IMG/VR virus record: IMGVR_UViG_3300009160_000032
Span: 27,110 to 91,109 of that record
Origin: a virus
DNA length: 64,000 bases
Strand: one strand, 5' to 3'
Part shown: positions 55,162 through 63,185 of the stretch, one piece after another
How the letters are laid out: every line of letters begins with the position of its first letter
How positions within the stretch are numbered: position 1 is the first letter of the stretch
Notes under the pieces: model-generated
Databases searched by the model: none
What the model saw: the letters and a program-made list of their open reading frames with translations, nothing else
What the model was told of the DNA's origin: nothing
Position numbers and translations under genes: made by a program

Positions 55162-58100
55162 TTATGAAGTAGGACTTACCGCAACTAATGCAGGTGTTCC
55201 ATCTAAGTAAATTAATTTTAATGTTGATGTTGAGTCATTTAATAATGTGCAAGTATAATTGTTATAAACGTGGGTTGCCAAAGTAAAATCCTCACTAACA
55301 TCATATTGTATTACATTATATTGGAAATCATCACCAACGGTATTACCAACAAAATTGTTAAATATATTATTATTATTAAAATTAGATCCAACCTCATTAC
55401 CGTAAGTGTGATCACCAAACTTATTATCGTATACATTATCACCCCAAATATTTCCAGCAACAAAAAACTGACCAAAATAATTACCAATTGTATTATGAAC
55501 AAAGTCAACACCTATAGTATTACCAAAGAAACTAACTCCAGCAATATTTGATTCAAAACCGGTACTTATTTGATTAAACCAAGAGACTTCACCAATTTTA
55601 TTATATGCTGCATTATCATTGATTTGGTTTAAATTGAAAAAGTACCCAATATCATTACCAGTAAAATACACTCCTAATATATTTTCTTGAAATAAATCAC
55701 CAATTCTATTATAATTAAATCCGTCGCCTATTGTATTTGTATTACAACCCCAACCTATTTGATTATTATTGTATCCTCCACCCGAAGTATCGTATGTTAC
55801 ATTGTAAATAAAACTATCCCCAACTGTATTTTGAATAAAATTATTTCTAATTATATTTCCACCATCTCCAAGATTAGGAGCTTCATTATCAATACCAAAA
55901 TAGTTACCTATTATATTTGAATTAAAATCATTTAAAATGTAGTTTGAAATTCCTGTATCGTTTAAACTACCAAAATAATTACCTATTTGGTTATTAGTAA
56001 AACCAGATCCTATGTTATTATTTATAAAATGATTACCTATGTGGTTATCCTCAAAAAAGGCATCACCTAACGTTACCCCAACGGAAGTAACTCCGGCTAA
56101 CGTATCAACCCCATTATCAATAGTGTCTCCATTACTAAACCCACCAATATATAAATTAACCGTCATTGCACTAAAACCATCATCAGTAACAACTTCTGCG
56201 GTACCACCTACGCCATTATCAACAACATCCCCAACTTGGAAACTTGTAATTCCCGTAACATTAAATGTTGCATCATTTCCTCCTGTGGTTATTGTTATAC
56301 TATCGTTTATTTGGTAATATGTTCCGGGAGTATTAATTGTAACTCCTGTTATAACACCTAAACCATCGGTTAATATATCCACAGTTAAAGAACTTCCAAG
56401 TCCTCCTGTTGTTGGGACATTTGTAGAGTCGGAGTACCCCGTACCTCCACTTGTTAATGTTATCCCTGAAACTGGACCTTGTAACTTTTCATAATAAACA
56501 GTAGTCACTATACCAATTTTATTACCTCCAGTTCCGTTAGAGTCCAAACCAAAATTATTACCAATTACGTTATTAAGAAAATAATTACCAATTATATTTT
56601 TATTAGCTTTATCAAAACAACCAAAGTAGTCCCCAACTACGTTACCCTCAAAACTATTCCCAATCTCGTTGTTAGAAAAATAATTTTTTATGTTATTATT
56701 TTCAAAATTATCACCAATAGTATTGTCGGTAAAATAATTCCCAATAACATTATTATACAGATATTTCCCAATCAAATTTCTCTGAAAAGAATCATTTATT
56801 ACATTACCCTGATTTTGTGAACCACCATAACCAAAATCATTATCAAATTTATTTTCTAAGAAAAAATCACCTATTTTATTACTTGAAAATCTGACACCGC
56901 TATTAGGTTCGGTATATACTGAATTCCATTCAGTGTCTTGTGGACTTACAGAACTATTCCACGATCCTTCCGTTGCAATATTATAAATCGCCCCACTACT
57001 ATCTCTAGCGATTTCCAAGACTCCTGGTATAATAATATCAATATCATTAACACCATTTCTTTTTGTAAATGTAACTGTAGGTCCTATGTTATTACCAAGT
57101 GAATCCATTTCAGTTCTTTCATATTGGAAACCTCCTCCGTTACCATCTAATGTCCATTGATTAAATTTAATTTTAAAATACTGAGATGTGGATGTGACTT
57201 TCATTACCAACTCTTTACCTAAGATTCTATAATCAATAGAGCCACCTAAAGAATCATTAAAAATATTATAAGCTCTACCCGTGATATTAGATAAATCGCC
57301 CCAACCAAAAAGAGTATTAATTGGTAAATTTTTTTGGAAGTACTGACCTATTTTATTGTTGAAAAATTGATTAGGGATTATATTCCCATTAAAATAATAT
57401 TTAGTTTCATTATTATAAAAACTATCATTAATTATATTATTATTAAAACCATTACCAATAAGATTAAGATTAAAATCAGATCCAATTTGATTTTTATTAA
57501 ACCCATTAAGTATTGTGTTACCTTGAGATGATCCATTAATAGTATTCACTAGGTAGTTTGTACCAATTTGATTGTTTTGGAAATTTTGTCTTACTGTATT
57601 TCTGTAAAATCCGTTACGAATATAATTTCTATAAAATTCAAAATTATCTAAGTTACCAAAGTCACCAATTAAATTATCTTGAAAGTTATCTAATATTTCA
57701 TTTTTATAAAACGCAGAATAAATAAGATTGTTACTAAAACCATTTCCAATAATGTTGTCTTCAAAATCAACACCATTCTCATTCAATAATTGGTTATTAC
57801 TAAAATCATTACCAATATGGTTAGAGGTTAAATTTGCATTTATTAAGTTACGATTAAAATAATGTCCTATGATGTTATCGTCTATATCGTTTACTGATAC
57901 ATTTTCATAACAATAATCACCCCAAACGTTATTTTGATTGTCAGTTCCAAAAGTATTATTGTAACAGTAATCACCAAATTTATTACTTTCGTATTGTCCT
58001 TCTAAAAATACATTGTTTGGTAGTAAGAATGTTCCACTACTAACATTTGTATAGTTATTTGTGTAATTACCTATATAGTTATTTTTTGCGTAATCATTTA

Positions 58101-58956
58101 ATATCGCATCCCCAAATGTACTGTACTGTTCGTAATCGTTTGATCTAACGTTTGTTCTTTTATAACTAAAGTAACCATTACCGTTTGTTTCTTCTATTGT
58201 AAGATAAAAACTTTGACCCACACCAACCGCCGTTATTGTATCACCTGACACGTTCATAATTACATTGTCGGTAATTCCTGTTATTTCATAATAACTCGGA
58301 CTACTATTAGGTATATAAATAATATCACCTACCGACAGAGAAGTGAAAGAAGTATCAACACCATTAACTGTACCATTACTTAATAACTCAATTGTACCAT
58401 TTAATCTTAACTCGTCTCTATATGTGAATAATTTATATCTTTTAAATAAAATATTTCTATGATCATAATCAGTCCTATTATTAAACTCATCAATTCTTTC
58501 AGTAATCCTACCAAAGGCAACACCATTAGTAACTTCAGTTGTATTATACATTATATCATAACGTATAAAGTCGTTAGGGTGTATTGGTTGATAAGCAACA
58601 GGACTAATTGTATTAATACTTGTGGCCAATACTACAATTGGCTCAACAGGACCTTGTTTATAATTTTCAGAAGTAATTGGGGTTCCATTATAATCAAAAT
58701 CAGGTTGATCATAACATGTTTTAAAATCTTCTATTATATAATAAGAACCTTGAGTTAAGTCACTAGTCGACATTAAAGTAAATAAAGTTGAGTAACTTAC
58801 AGGTGTTGCACTTAAAATGTAACTTGCAAAATCTACAATAGGTGTGTGTTTGGTTGTTCCTGTGGGTACATCATAATTTACAATAGGTATTATGTCTATT
58901 GAGGTGTACCCCGTATTACCAACGTAAGGTAAGTCTGATATTTTTTTATTTGCCAT
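55162..58956 (-). CDS. long tail fibre of NxIGxxF-type repeats
   Basis: A 1264-residue protein. The start MANKKISDLPYVGNTGYTSI is typical of virion-attached fibre N-termini. Residues about 290-560, 690-840 and 960-1230 are dozens of short repeats built on N-x-I-G-x-x-F with Asn/Gly/Phe at fixed spacing (for example NNIGSGFTNNQIGNYF), which should form a solenoid or right-handed beta-helix. Two blocks interrupt it: one near residues 560-690 with NVRFSSNKIGDFF-type ends, and one near 840-960 with TSGGTGYSDSTNVPTTGGLG and GTYYQINDSITITTGGNDAT, a Gly-rich fibre domain. A TATTTATA element lies 9 bases before the ATG. Likely host-recognition fibre. Confidence 0.75.
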   Translation of the reverse strand: MANKKISDLPYVGNTGYTSIDIIPIVNYDVPTGTTKHTPIVDFASYILSATPVSYSTLFTLMSTSDLTQGSYYIIEDFKTCYDQPDFDYNGTPITSENYKQGPVEPIVVLATSINTISPVAYQPIHPNDFIRYDIMYNTTEVTNGVAFGRITERIDEFNNRTDYDHRNILFKRYKLFTYRDELRLNGTIELLSNGTVNGVDTSFTSLSVGDIIYIPNSSPSYYEITGITDNVIMNVSGDTITAVGVGQSFYLTIEETNGNGYFSYKRTNVRSNDYEQYSTFGDAILNDYAKNNYIGNYTNNYTNVSSGTFLLPNNVFLEGQYESNKFGDYCYNNTFGTDNQNNVWGDYCYENVSVNDIDDNIIGHYFNRNLINANLTSNHIGNDFSNNQLLNENGVDFEDNIIGNGFSNNLIYSAFYKNEILDNFQDNLIGDFGNLDNFEFYRNYIRNGFYRNTVRQNFQNNQIGTNYLVNTINGSSQGNTILNGFNKNQIGSDFNLNLIGNGFNNNIINDSFYNNETKYYFNGNIIPNQFFNNKIGQYFQKNLPINTLFGWGDLSNITGRAYNIFNDSLGGSIDYRILGKELVMKVTSTSQYFKIKFNQWTLDGNGGGFQYERTEMDSLGNNIGPTVTFTKRNGVNDIDIIIPGVLEIARDSSGAIYNIATEGSWNSSVSPQDTEWNSVYTEPNSGVRFSSNKIGDFFLENKFDNDFGYGGSQNQGNVINDSFQRNLIGKYLYNNVIGNYFTDNTIGDNFENNNIKNYFSNNEIGNSFEGNVVGDYFGCFDKANKNIIGNYFLNNVIGNNFGLDSNGTGGNKIGIVTTVYYEKLQGPVSGITLTSGGTGYSDSTNVPTTGGLGSSLTVDILTDGLGVITGVTINTPGTYYQINDSITITTGGNDATFNVTGITSFQVGDVVDNGVGGTAEVVTDDGFSAMTVNLYIGGFSNGDTIDNGVDTLAGVTSVGVTLGDAFFEDNHIGNHFINNNIGSGFTNNQIGNYFGSLNDTGISNYILNDFNSNIIGNYFGIDNEAPNLGDGGNIIRNNFIQNTVGDSFIYNVTYDTSGGGYNNNQIGWGCNTNTIGDGFNYNRIGDLFQENILGVYFTGNDIGYFFNLNQINDNAAYNKIGEVSWFNQISTGFESNIAGVSFFGNTIGVDFVHNTIGNYFGQFFVAGNIWGDNVYDNKFGDHTYGNEVGSNFNNNNIFNNFVGNTVGDDFQYNVIQYDVSEDFTLATHVYNNYTCTLLNDSTSTLKLIYLDGTPALVAVSPTS

Positions 58957-58965
58957 TTTTTATTT

Positions 58966-58973
58966 TATAAATA
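58966..58973 (-). promoter_or_regulatory. TATTTATA promoter-like element
   Basis: Minus-strand TATTTATA 9 bases before the ATG of the 1264-residue fibre, in a 19-base gap after the oxygenase gene. Confidence 0.35.
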
Positions 58974-58975
58974 TT

Positions 58976-59602
58976 TTACTTTTGAAAATATTTTGATATA
59001 CGTTGACTTAATCTTACTCTTGGATCATTTTTATCTCTATTTAAAATTTCATAAGGTAATAAGAATCCAAAACTTAAAAACACTCTTCTTGAGTTAAACT
59101 CTTCGGTCCAATGTTTATATAAAGAAGCCTCAAAACAGTATAGGTCTTTTTGTTCTATGACAGGTGAAGAATCGCCTATAAAAATTTTGTAATCTTCTGA
59201 TAACACACTAATGTTACACTTATAGTTTATGTAACCATCAAGTGACGCATCATAGTGGGGTTGTACTCTACCACCTTTTTTCATATCAACCGCCTGAATA
59301 AAGATATTATCAAGTGGTAGGTTATTCTTTTCAGATATCCTTTTAAAAATAGTTTTGATAATTTGGGGAACTTCTTGTTGTAAAACTTTAGAAACTGATT
59401 GAAAATTTGTAATGTAGTTTGTAAGTTCGGTATTTGAGATGTCTATAATACAAGATTTTCCCTTCAGTGTTTTTGAGATTTCACTTAAGTGGTAATTCGG
59501 ATCTCCATCTTCAGGATTTAACGAATCAACCCAATCAACAATTAGATTAACCTCATCATCACTGATGAAATTTTTTATTATTTTATGATTTTCAGATTCC
59601 AT
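58976..59602 (-). CDS. 2-oxoglutarate/Fe(II) oxygenase (prolyl-4-hydroxylase-like)
   Basis: A 208-residue oxygenase fold. The metal-binding HxD is QPHYDASLDG (about residues 116-125), and the distal His with the cosubstrate-binding Arg is in YKHWTEEFNSRRVFLSFGF (about 160-180). Phage and host P4H-like enzymes of this size hydroxylate proline or other residues in proteins, or modify nucleic acids. It overlaps the upstream 82-residue gene by 25 bases and precedes the repeat fibre by 19 bases, suggesting that it may modify a fibre or adhesin. Substrate is unknown. Confidence 0.8.
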   Translation of the reverse strand: MESENHKIIKNFISDDEVNLIVDWVDSLNPEDGDPNYHLSEISKTLKGKSCIIDISNTELTNYITNFQSVSKVLQQEVPQIIKTIFKRISEKNNLPLDNIFIQAVDMKKGGRVQPHYDASLDGYINYKCNISVLSEDYKIFIGDSSPVIEQKDLYCFEASLYKHWTEEFNSRRVFLSFGFLLPYEILNRDKNDPRVRLSQRISKYFQK

Positions 59603-59826
59603 TTATTAAGAAATTCTTTTGGACCAATTTCTAATTCCATAATAGATAAGTTTTTCTTATCGTAAATAGAGTTCATTTTTTCCTCAGATCCCGCCATTGT
59701 ACAAAACCAATGTGTTGCAGGTTCTTCTCCTGTTGATGAACAAGGTATTTTCATCACATTTTTATTTACCCAAGCTTCTCTTACTTGTTCTACCTTATCG
59801 TTTTCTGTTAAAATATTTATTCTCAT
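59578..59826 (-). CDS. small hypothetical protein
   Basis: An 82-residue soluble protein: MRINILTENDKVEQVREAWV, then VMKIPCSSTGEEPATHWFCT, and ELEIGPKEFLNKWNLKIIK. Two Cys and one His are close together (PCSSTGEEPATHWFC) and could bind metal, but no family was recognised. Its end overlaps the oxygenase start by 25 bases, so the two are coupled. It starts 5 bases after the 79-residue gene. Confidence 0.5.
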   Translation of the reverse strand: MRINILTENDKVEQVREAWVNKNVMKIPCSSTGEEPATHWFCTMAGSEEKMNSIYDKKNLSIMELEIGPKEFLNKWNLKIIK

Positions 59827-59831
59827 ATTAT

Positions 59832-60071
59832 TTATTTTTTTAGTAAATCTAATAATTCTTGTTTTTCTTCTTTAGTGATTGATTTGTATTTTCTCATATC
59901 AACAATTACTTTTAATTGTTCAGGAAGAAAAACACCATTTAATGCGGTTTTAGCCACCTCACATTCTCTATGAGTCATTTCAAACGCCTCTTTAACGTTA
60001 TCCACCCAAGTTTCAGTTTCAACTGATTTAAGGTATTTGTTATCTGTTGTTCTTTGTATTAACTTTATCAT
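59832..60071 (-). CDS. small helical protein
   Basis: A 79-residue protein: MIKLIQRTTDNKYLKSVETE, then ETWVDNVKEAFEMTHRECEV and KSITKEEKQELLDLLKK. It is mostly helical and soluble with no recognised family. First gene of a tight unit with the 82-residue protein and the oxygenase (gaps of 5 bases, then overlap). Confidence 0.5.
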   Translation of the reverse strand: MIKLIQRTTDNKYLKSVETETWVDNVKEAFEMTHRECEVAKTALNGVFLPEQLKVIVDMRKYKSITKEEKQELLDLLKK

Positions 60072-60115
60072 AATATTATTTTTTTTATATAATGTATTTT
60101 TAAGGGTTACGATTC

Positions 60116-61477
60116 TTAATTAAAAAAATTGAACACTAATCCTCCCCAATCGTGATAAGTTTGGTCAGAGCCTGGGTCTGAAGTTACTCTAATACCACCT
60201 ACTGAGGTAATGTTTTCAAATGTCACATCAATATTACCAGGGAAGTATAAATCTGCACTATCATTAGCATCGTAATTTTGATTATATAACGTATATGACC
60301 ATACTGTAACCCAATCTTCAATTGAGTTGTCATATAAATCTATTGTGAGGTCTGAGGATTCGTACTCCTCGTGAACGTGTGCGGTCGCAATACCACATTT
60401 ACTTGTTGTAAGCCTAATTACATTTAGAATTGGTGGAAATTCAATATTGTAATCGTTAAAATCGGTATCTCCACCATACGTTGACCAATTAATTGAAATT
60501 AATGGTGTATCTTCCTGAGTAATAATAGAATTAAGTTTAATTTCAATAGGTGTATAGTATAAGGAATCACCTACAAAATCTTCATTTGCAAAGTCATATA
60601 CTGTTAAAAATACACTATCCTCTGTTGGCCCCAAAAAGGAACCAATTCCTGATGATACAATTAAGTTAAATTGTGGTGGTTCATAAAAATAATTAAAAGG
60701 AGTGATAAATGATGGTGTAGTTATTTGAGTTTTATTTCTTTGGAAACTATTACATAGATTATAATTTCCGTTGATAACGTCACTAAAAACTGCAAAATAC
60801 AAACCTTGTTGAAAAAACTCTCCTCCATAAACCCATACTAACTCATCACCAAGAGTATTTTCTAAAACATCAACAACTAAACCACCATTGGATGTTAATT
60901 CAGAGTTACCCCAAATTATTGGAGTGTCTCCTGTAGCAATAAAAACACAACCTGTTACGTTAGGATTATTAACCTCAGTAACTGTGATTATTATATCGTT
61001 TGCGGGGGTACTACCACTAACAAAATCAGTTCCTAATATTGTTATTGTATCTCCTACTACGTAACCATCCCCACTCGTTGCAATAGTAATGTTATTAAGT
61101 GTTGTCCCACACCAATAACCATCAAAAGATACCCCAACACCCAAACCACTTGTTGTTCCTGTAACACCATTAAATGTTTCGTAACCCTCTGGTGAAGTCC
61201 AAACATAATCAAAATTAAAAGACCCTCCACTAATTATATTTGCAACATTACTAAAATCATCGTAATCTTGGTAATCTGTGATTTCGTACGTTTCTCCAAT
61301 TATTAAACGATAATTAAAGTCACCGATATTACCACTAATAGAACCTGTTTGAGTTAATAATGCTCTATATGTTCCACTATTATTTGATGACCCCGTAACG
61401 CTTAAATTCCCATTAATTGTTATATCACCATTTATGGTTTGTCCCGATAAGTTATCTACTATGTATTTTGTTGCCAT
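60116..61477 (-). CDS. tail fibre/adhesin, MATKYIVDNL module
   Basis: A 453-residue protein with the N-terminal module MATKYIVDNLSGQTINGDIT, shared almost exactly with the next upstream gene. Residues about 130-170 (TIATSGDGYVVGDTITILGT) form the same Gly-rich fibre domain type seen in the 1264-residue fibre. The rest is Thr/Asn/Tyr/Gly-rich and beta-structured, ending GGIRVTSDPGSDQTYHDWGG. The N-terminal module probably attaches to a baseplate or collar site, and the remainder is variable receptor-binding sequence. Virion role is inferred from composition and context. Confidence 0.65.
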   Translation of the reverse strand: MATKYIVDNLSGQTINGDITINGNLSVTGSSNNSGTYRALLTQTGSISGNIGDFNYRLIIGETYEITDYQDYDDFSNVANIISGGSFNFDYVWTSPEGYETFNGVTGTTSGLGVGVSFDGYWCGTTLNNITIATSGDGYVVGDTITILGTDFVSGSTPANDIIITVTEVNNPNVTGCVFIATGDTPIIWGNSELTSNGGLVVDVLENTLGDELVWVYGGEFFQQGLYFAVFSDVINGNYNLCNSFQRNKTQITTPSFITPFNYFYEPPQFNLIVSSGIGSFLGPTEDSVFLTVYDFANEDFVGDSLYYTPIEIKLNSIITQEDTPLISINWSTYGGDTDFNDYNIEFPPILNVIRLTTSKCGIATAHVHEEYESSDLTIDLYDNSIEDWVTVWSYTLYNQNYDANDSADLYFPGNIDVTFENITSVGGIRVTSDPGSDQTYHDWGGLVFNFFN

Positions 61478-61480
61478 TTT
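61431..61480. repeat. duplicated fibre N-terminal module, copy 1
   Basis: About 50 bases spanning the first 14 codons and the start of the 453-residue fibre gene closely match 62014-62063, including gttatctactatgtatttt followed by gttgccatttt. Evidence for segmental duplication of the fibre attachment module. Confidence 0.7.
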
Positions 61481-61487
61481 ATTCTTA

Positions 61488-62060
61488 TTAATTATATACT
61501 CTTATTTCTAGTGATGTGGATTGTAAATTATTATAATAACTACCAGTAGCATCAAATTGAAATAAATATATTTCTTCAGAATTACCAATTTGAGTTGTTA
61601 TCCAATATGGGTCTGATGGCCTAGAAGAGGTTGTGGTAAAAGTTATAGTTTTGCCTATAAGAAATAAACTATCACTATATATATTGTAAGTGCCAGCATT
61701 ATTATAAGTAAACCAAATATTACCAATAGTGTTTTCTAATACAGTTGCTACTGGAGCTCCTGTGTTGTAGTTTAAACCCTCAACACCTACCCAACTGTTA
61801 GGTTCTTCACTTGCAGTTGCAACAAATGTATATGTATCAGGATAAACTGGTCCCCCTACATTACTAAAGTCCCAACTTCCAGTAGGTAAATATCCACCAA
61901 GTTGGTATGTCACACCAACAGTTACCGAACCACTTGACATAGTTTGTGGATCATTCCCACCACTCTGTGTTAATAGTGCAGTATATACTTTATATGGTTG
62001 TAATTGTTGATCATTTATAGTTTGACCCGGTAAGTTATCTACTATGTATTTTGTTGCCAT
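61488..62060 (-). CDS. tail fibre/adhesin paralogue, MATKYIVDNL module
   Basis: A 190-residue protein. Its first 15 residues (MATKYIVDNLPGQTIND) match the N-terminus of the downstream 453-residue gene, and the DNA is conserved through the start codon and beyond, indicating duplication of the attachment module. The next region (YKVYTALLTQSGGNDPQ) also aligns with TYRALLTQTGSISG of the paralogue. After that the two diverge. A small adhesin or tip protein is likely. Confidence 0.6.
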   Translation of the reverse strand: MATKYIVDNLPGQTINDQQLQPYKVYTALLTQSGGNDPQTMSSGSVTVGVTYQLGGYLPTGSWDFSNVGGPVYPDTYTFVATASEEPNSWVGVEGLNYNTGAPVATVLENTIGNIWFTYNNAGTYNIYSDSLFLIGKTITFTTTSSRPSDPYWITTQIGNSEEIYLFQFDATGSYYNNLQSTSLEIRVYN

Positions 62061-62063
62061 TTT
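62014..62063. repeat. duplicated fibre N-terminal module, copy 2
   Basis: Second copy of the module, at the start of the 190-residue gene; differs from copy 1 by a few substitutions (gacccggta versus gtcccgata). Confidence 0.7.
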
Positions 62064-62080
62064 TTTATTTTTTAATTTAT

Positions 62081-63157
62081 TTAGTCAATAGGTAATCCAG
62101 CCATATAATCAACCGTTATATTACTCCACCCAATACCAAATTCATATTTCATAACTTTATCAACAACAACATATGATTCAAATTGTGTTGTACCGGAACT
62201 AACATCAGAATTAATAAAAATACCACTTAAAAAATATACATCATTTGTGGTATTAGCGGTTGTTGCTGCTGGTAAATTTGCAATAATATAATCATAAGCA
62301 GAATCCCTGATAGTTTCTGTGGCAAATATCATTTGTTTATTATAAACCTCTTCAGTAGTTCCTGTGAATCCACTTAAAGTAGATTTAAATGGCCATAAAA
62401 TATCCGTCAATTTCCAAAAAGAATAATTTTCATTATTAAAAGGTGCGTTATTTTGATCTGGTGCTGAACTTAGTTGATTTACAACTTGGTCAATTGCACC
62501 CGCAACAGCACCACAGGTATTATCAGTTAAACTATTTGCTTTACCTCTTCTTAACATTCTACCTGAACGCCCATCTTCAGTAACACCAATGTGTGGCATA
62601 CTTGTTACAAACAAGGTTCCACCAAGATCAGTTGCTACGTGACTTGCAAATGCCCCAAAACCAACACTACCAACAAACGGATAACCTGCTAGTCCTCCTG
62701 ATTGAAATGGACCTAAGAAAGAATTAATACTTGTTGGCCATCCACCGATATTTCCGGGTAAATATGCCGCATCAACGTCATCAGAACAAATACCTTCAGC
62801 TAAAACAATATCAGTTGATGGTATTCCTTCATTTGTAACATATTCTGTTGTATATGTTCCCCATACTTCAGATAATACGGCTCCTGAAAATGGTTGGTAT
62901 CCTCCGTCAACGGTAACAGTTCTTACTGTTTCAGTATATGCGCTCTGACCTGTTAATGGTGCTGGTACAATTATTTCATATATTCTATCATATAATGGAA
63001 CGTCTAATTCGTATGTTCCATAAGGATAATCCGAAATATTGTTAAATGGTATTACTTCAGGACCTAAATCAACTGTTCCACCAGTTGTGGGTAAAAAAGT
63101 AACGTTTGCCGTTAGTCCTGATAAATTTGTGCTTGTTATTCTAATTCCTTGTATCAT
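62081..63157 (-). CDS. fibre-associated protein with LCIB/C-type beta-carbonic-anhydrase signature
   Basis: A 358-residue protein. Residues 1-95 are a beta-rich, Thr/Pro/Gly-rich fibre-type domain. Residues about 120-295 show the order of conserved elements of the limiting-CO2-inducible LCIB/C family: ICSDDVDA (C124, D126), GGLAGYPFVGSVGFGAFASH, a strand then MPHIGVTEDGRSG (H189), LRRGK, and NTCGAVAGAI (C215). The Cys-His-Cys triad that binds zinc in beta-carbonic anhydrases of this family is therefore preserved, as are the nearby Asp and Arg. It would interconvert CO2 and bicarbonate or bind it. The gene lies between two fibre genes. Family call is from recalled motifs, so moderate; activity is unproven. 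Confidence 0.6.
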   Translation of the reverse strand: MIQGIRITSTNLSGLTANVTFLPTTGGTVDLGPEVIPFNNISDYPYGTYELDVPLYDRIYEIIVPAPLTGQSAYTETVRTVTVDGGYQPFSGAVLSEVWGTYTTEYVTNEGIPSTDIVLAEGICSDDVDAAYLPGNIGGWPTSINSFLGPFQSGGLAGYPFVGSVGFGAFASHVATDLGGTLFVTSMPHIGVTEDGRSGRMLRRGKANSLTDNTCGAVAGAIDQVVNQLSSAPDQNNAPFNNENYSFWKLTDILWPFKSTLSGFTGTTEEVYNKQMIFATETIRDSAYDYIIANLPAATTANTTNDVYFLSGIFINSDVSSGTTQFESYVVVDKVMKYEFGIGWSNITVDYMAGLPID

Positions 63158-63185
63158 TTTTTTGTTTTTTTTATTTTTTATTTAT

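Noticed and set aside
55270-58100. DNA-level repeats of the fibre considered as a non-coding repeat region
   Set aside because: One long minus-strand frame covers it and the repeats are at protein level.
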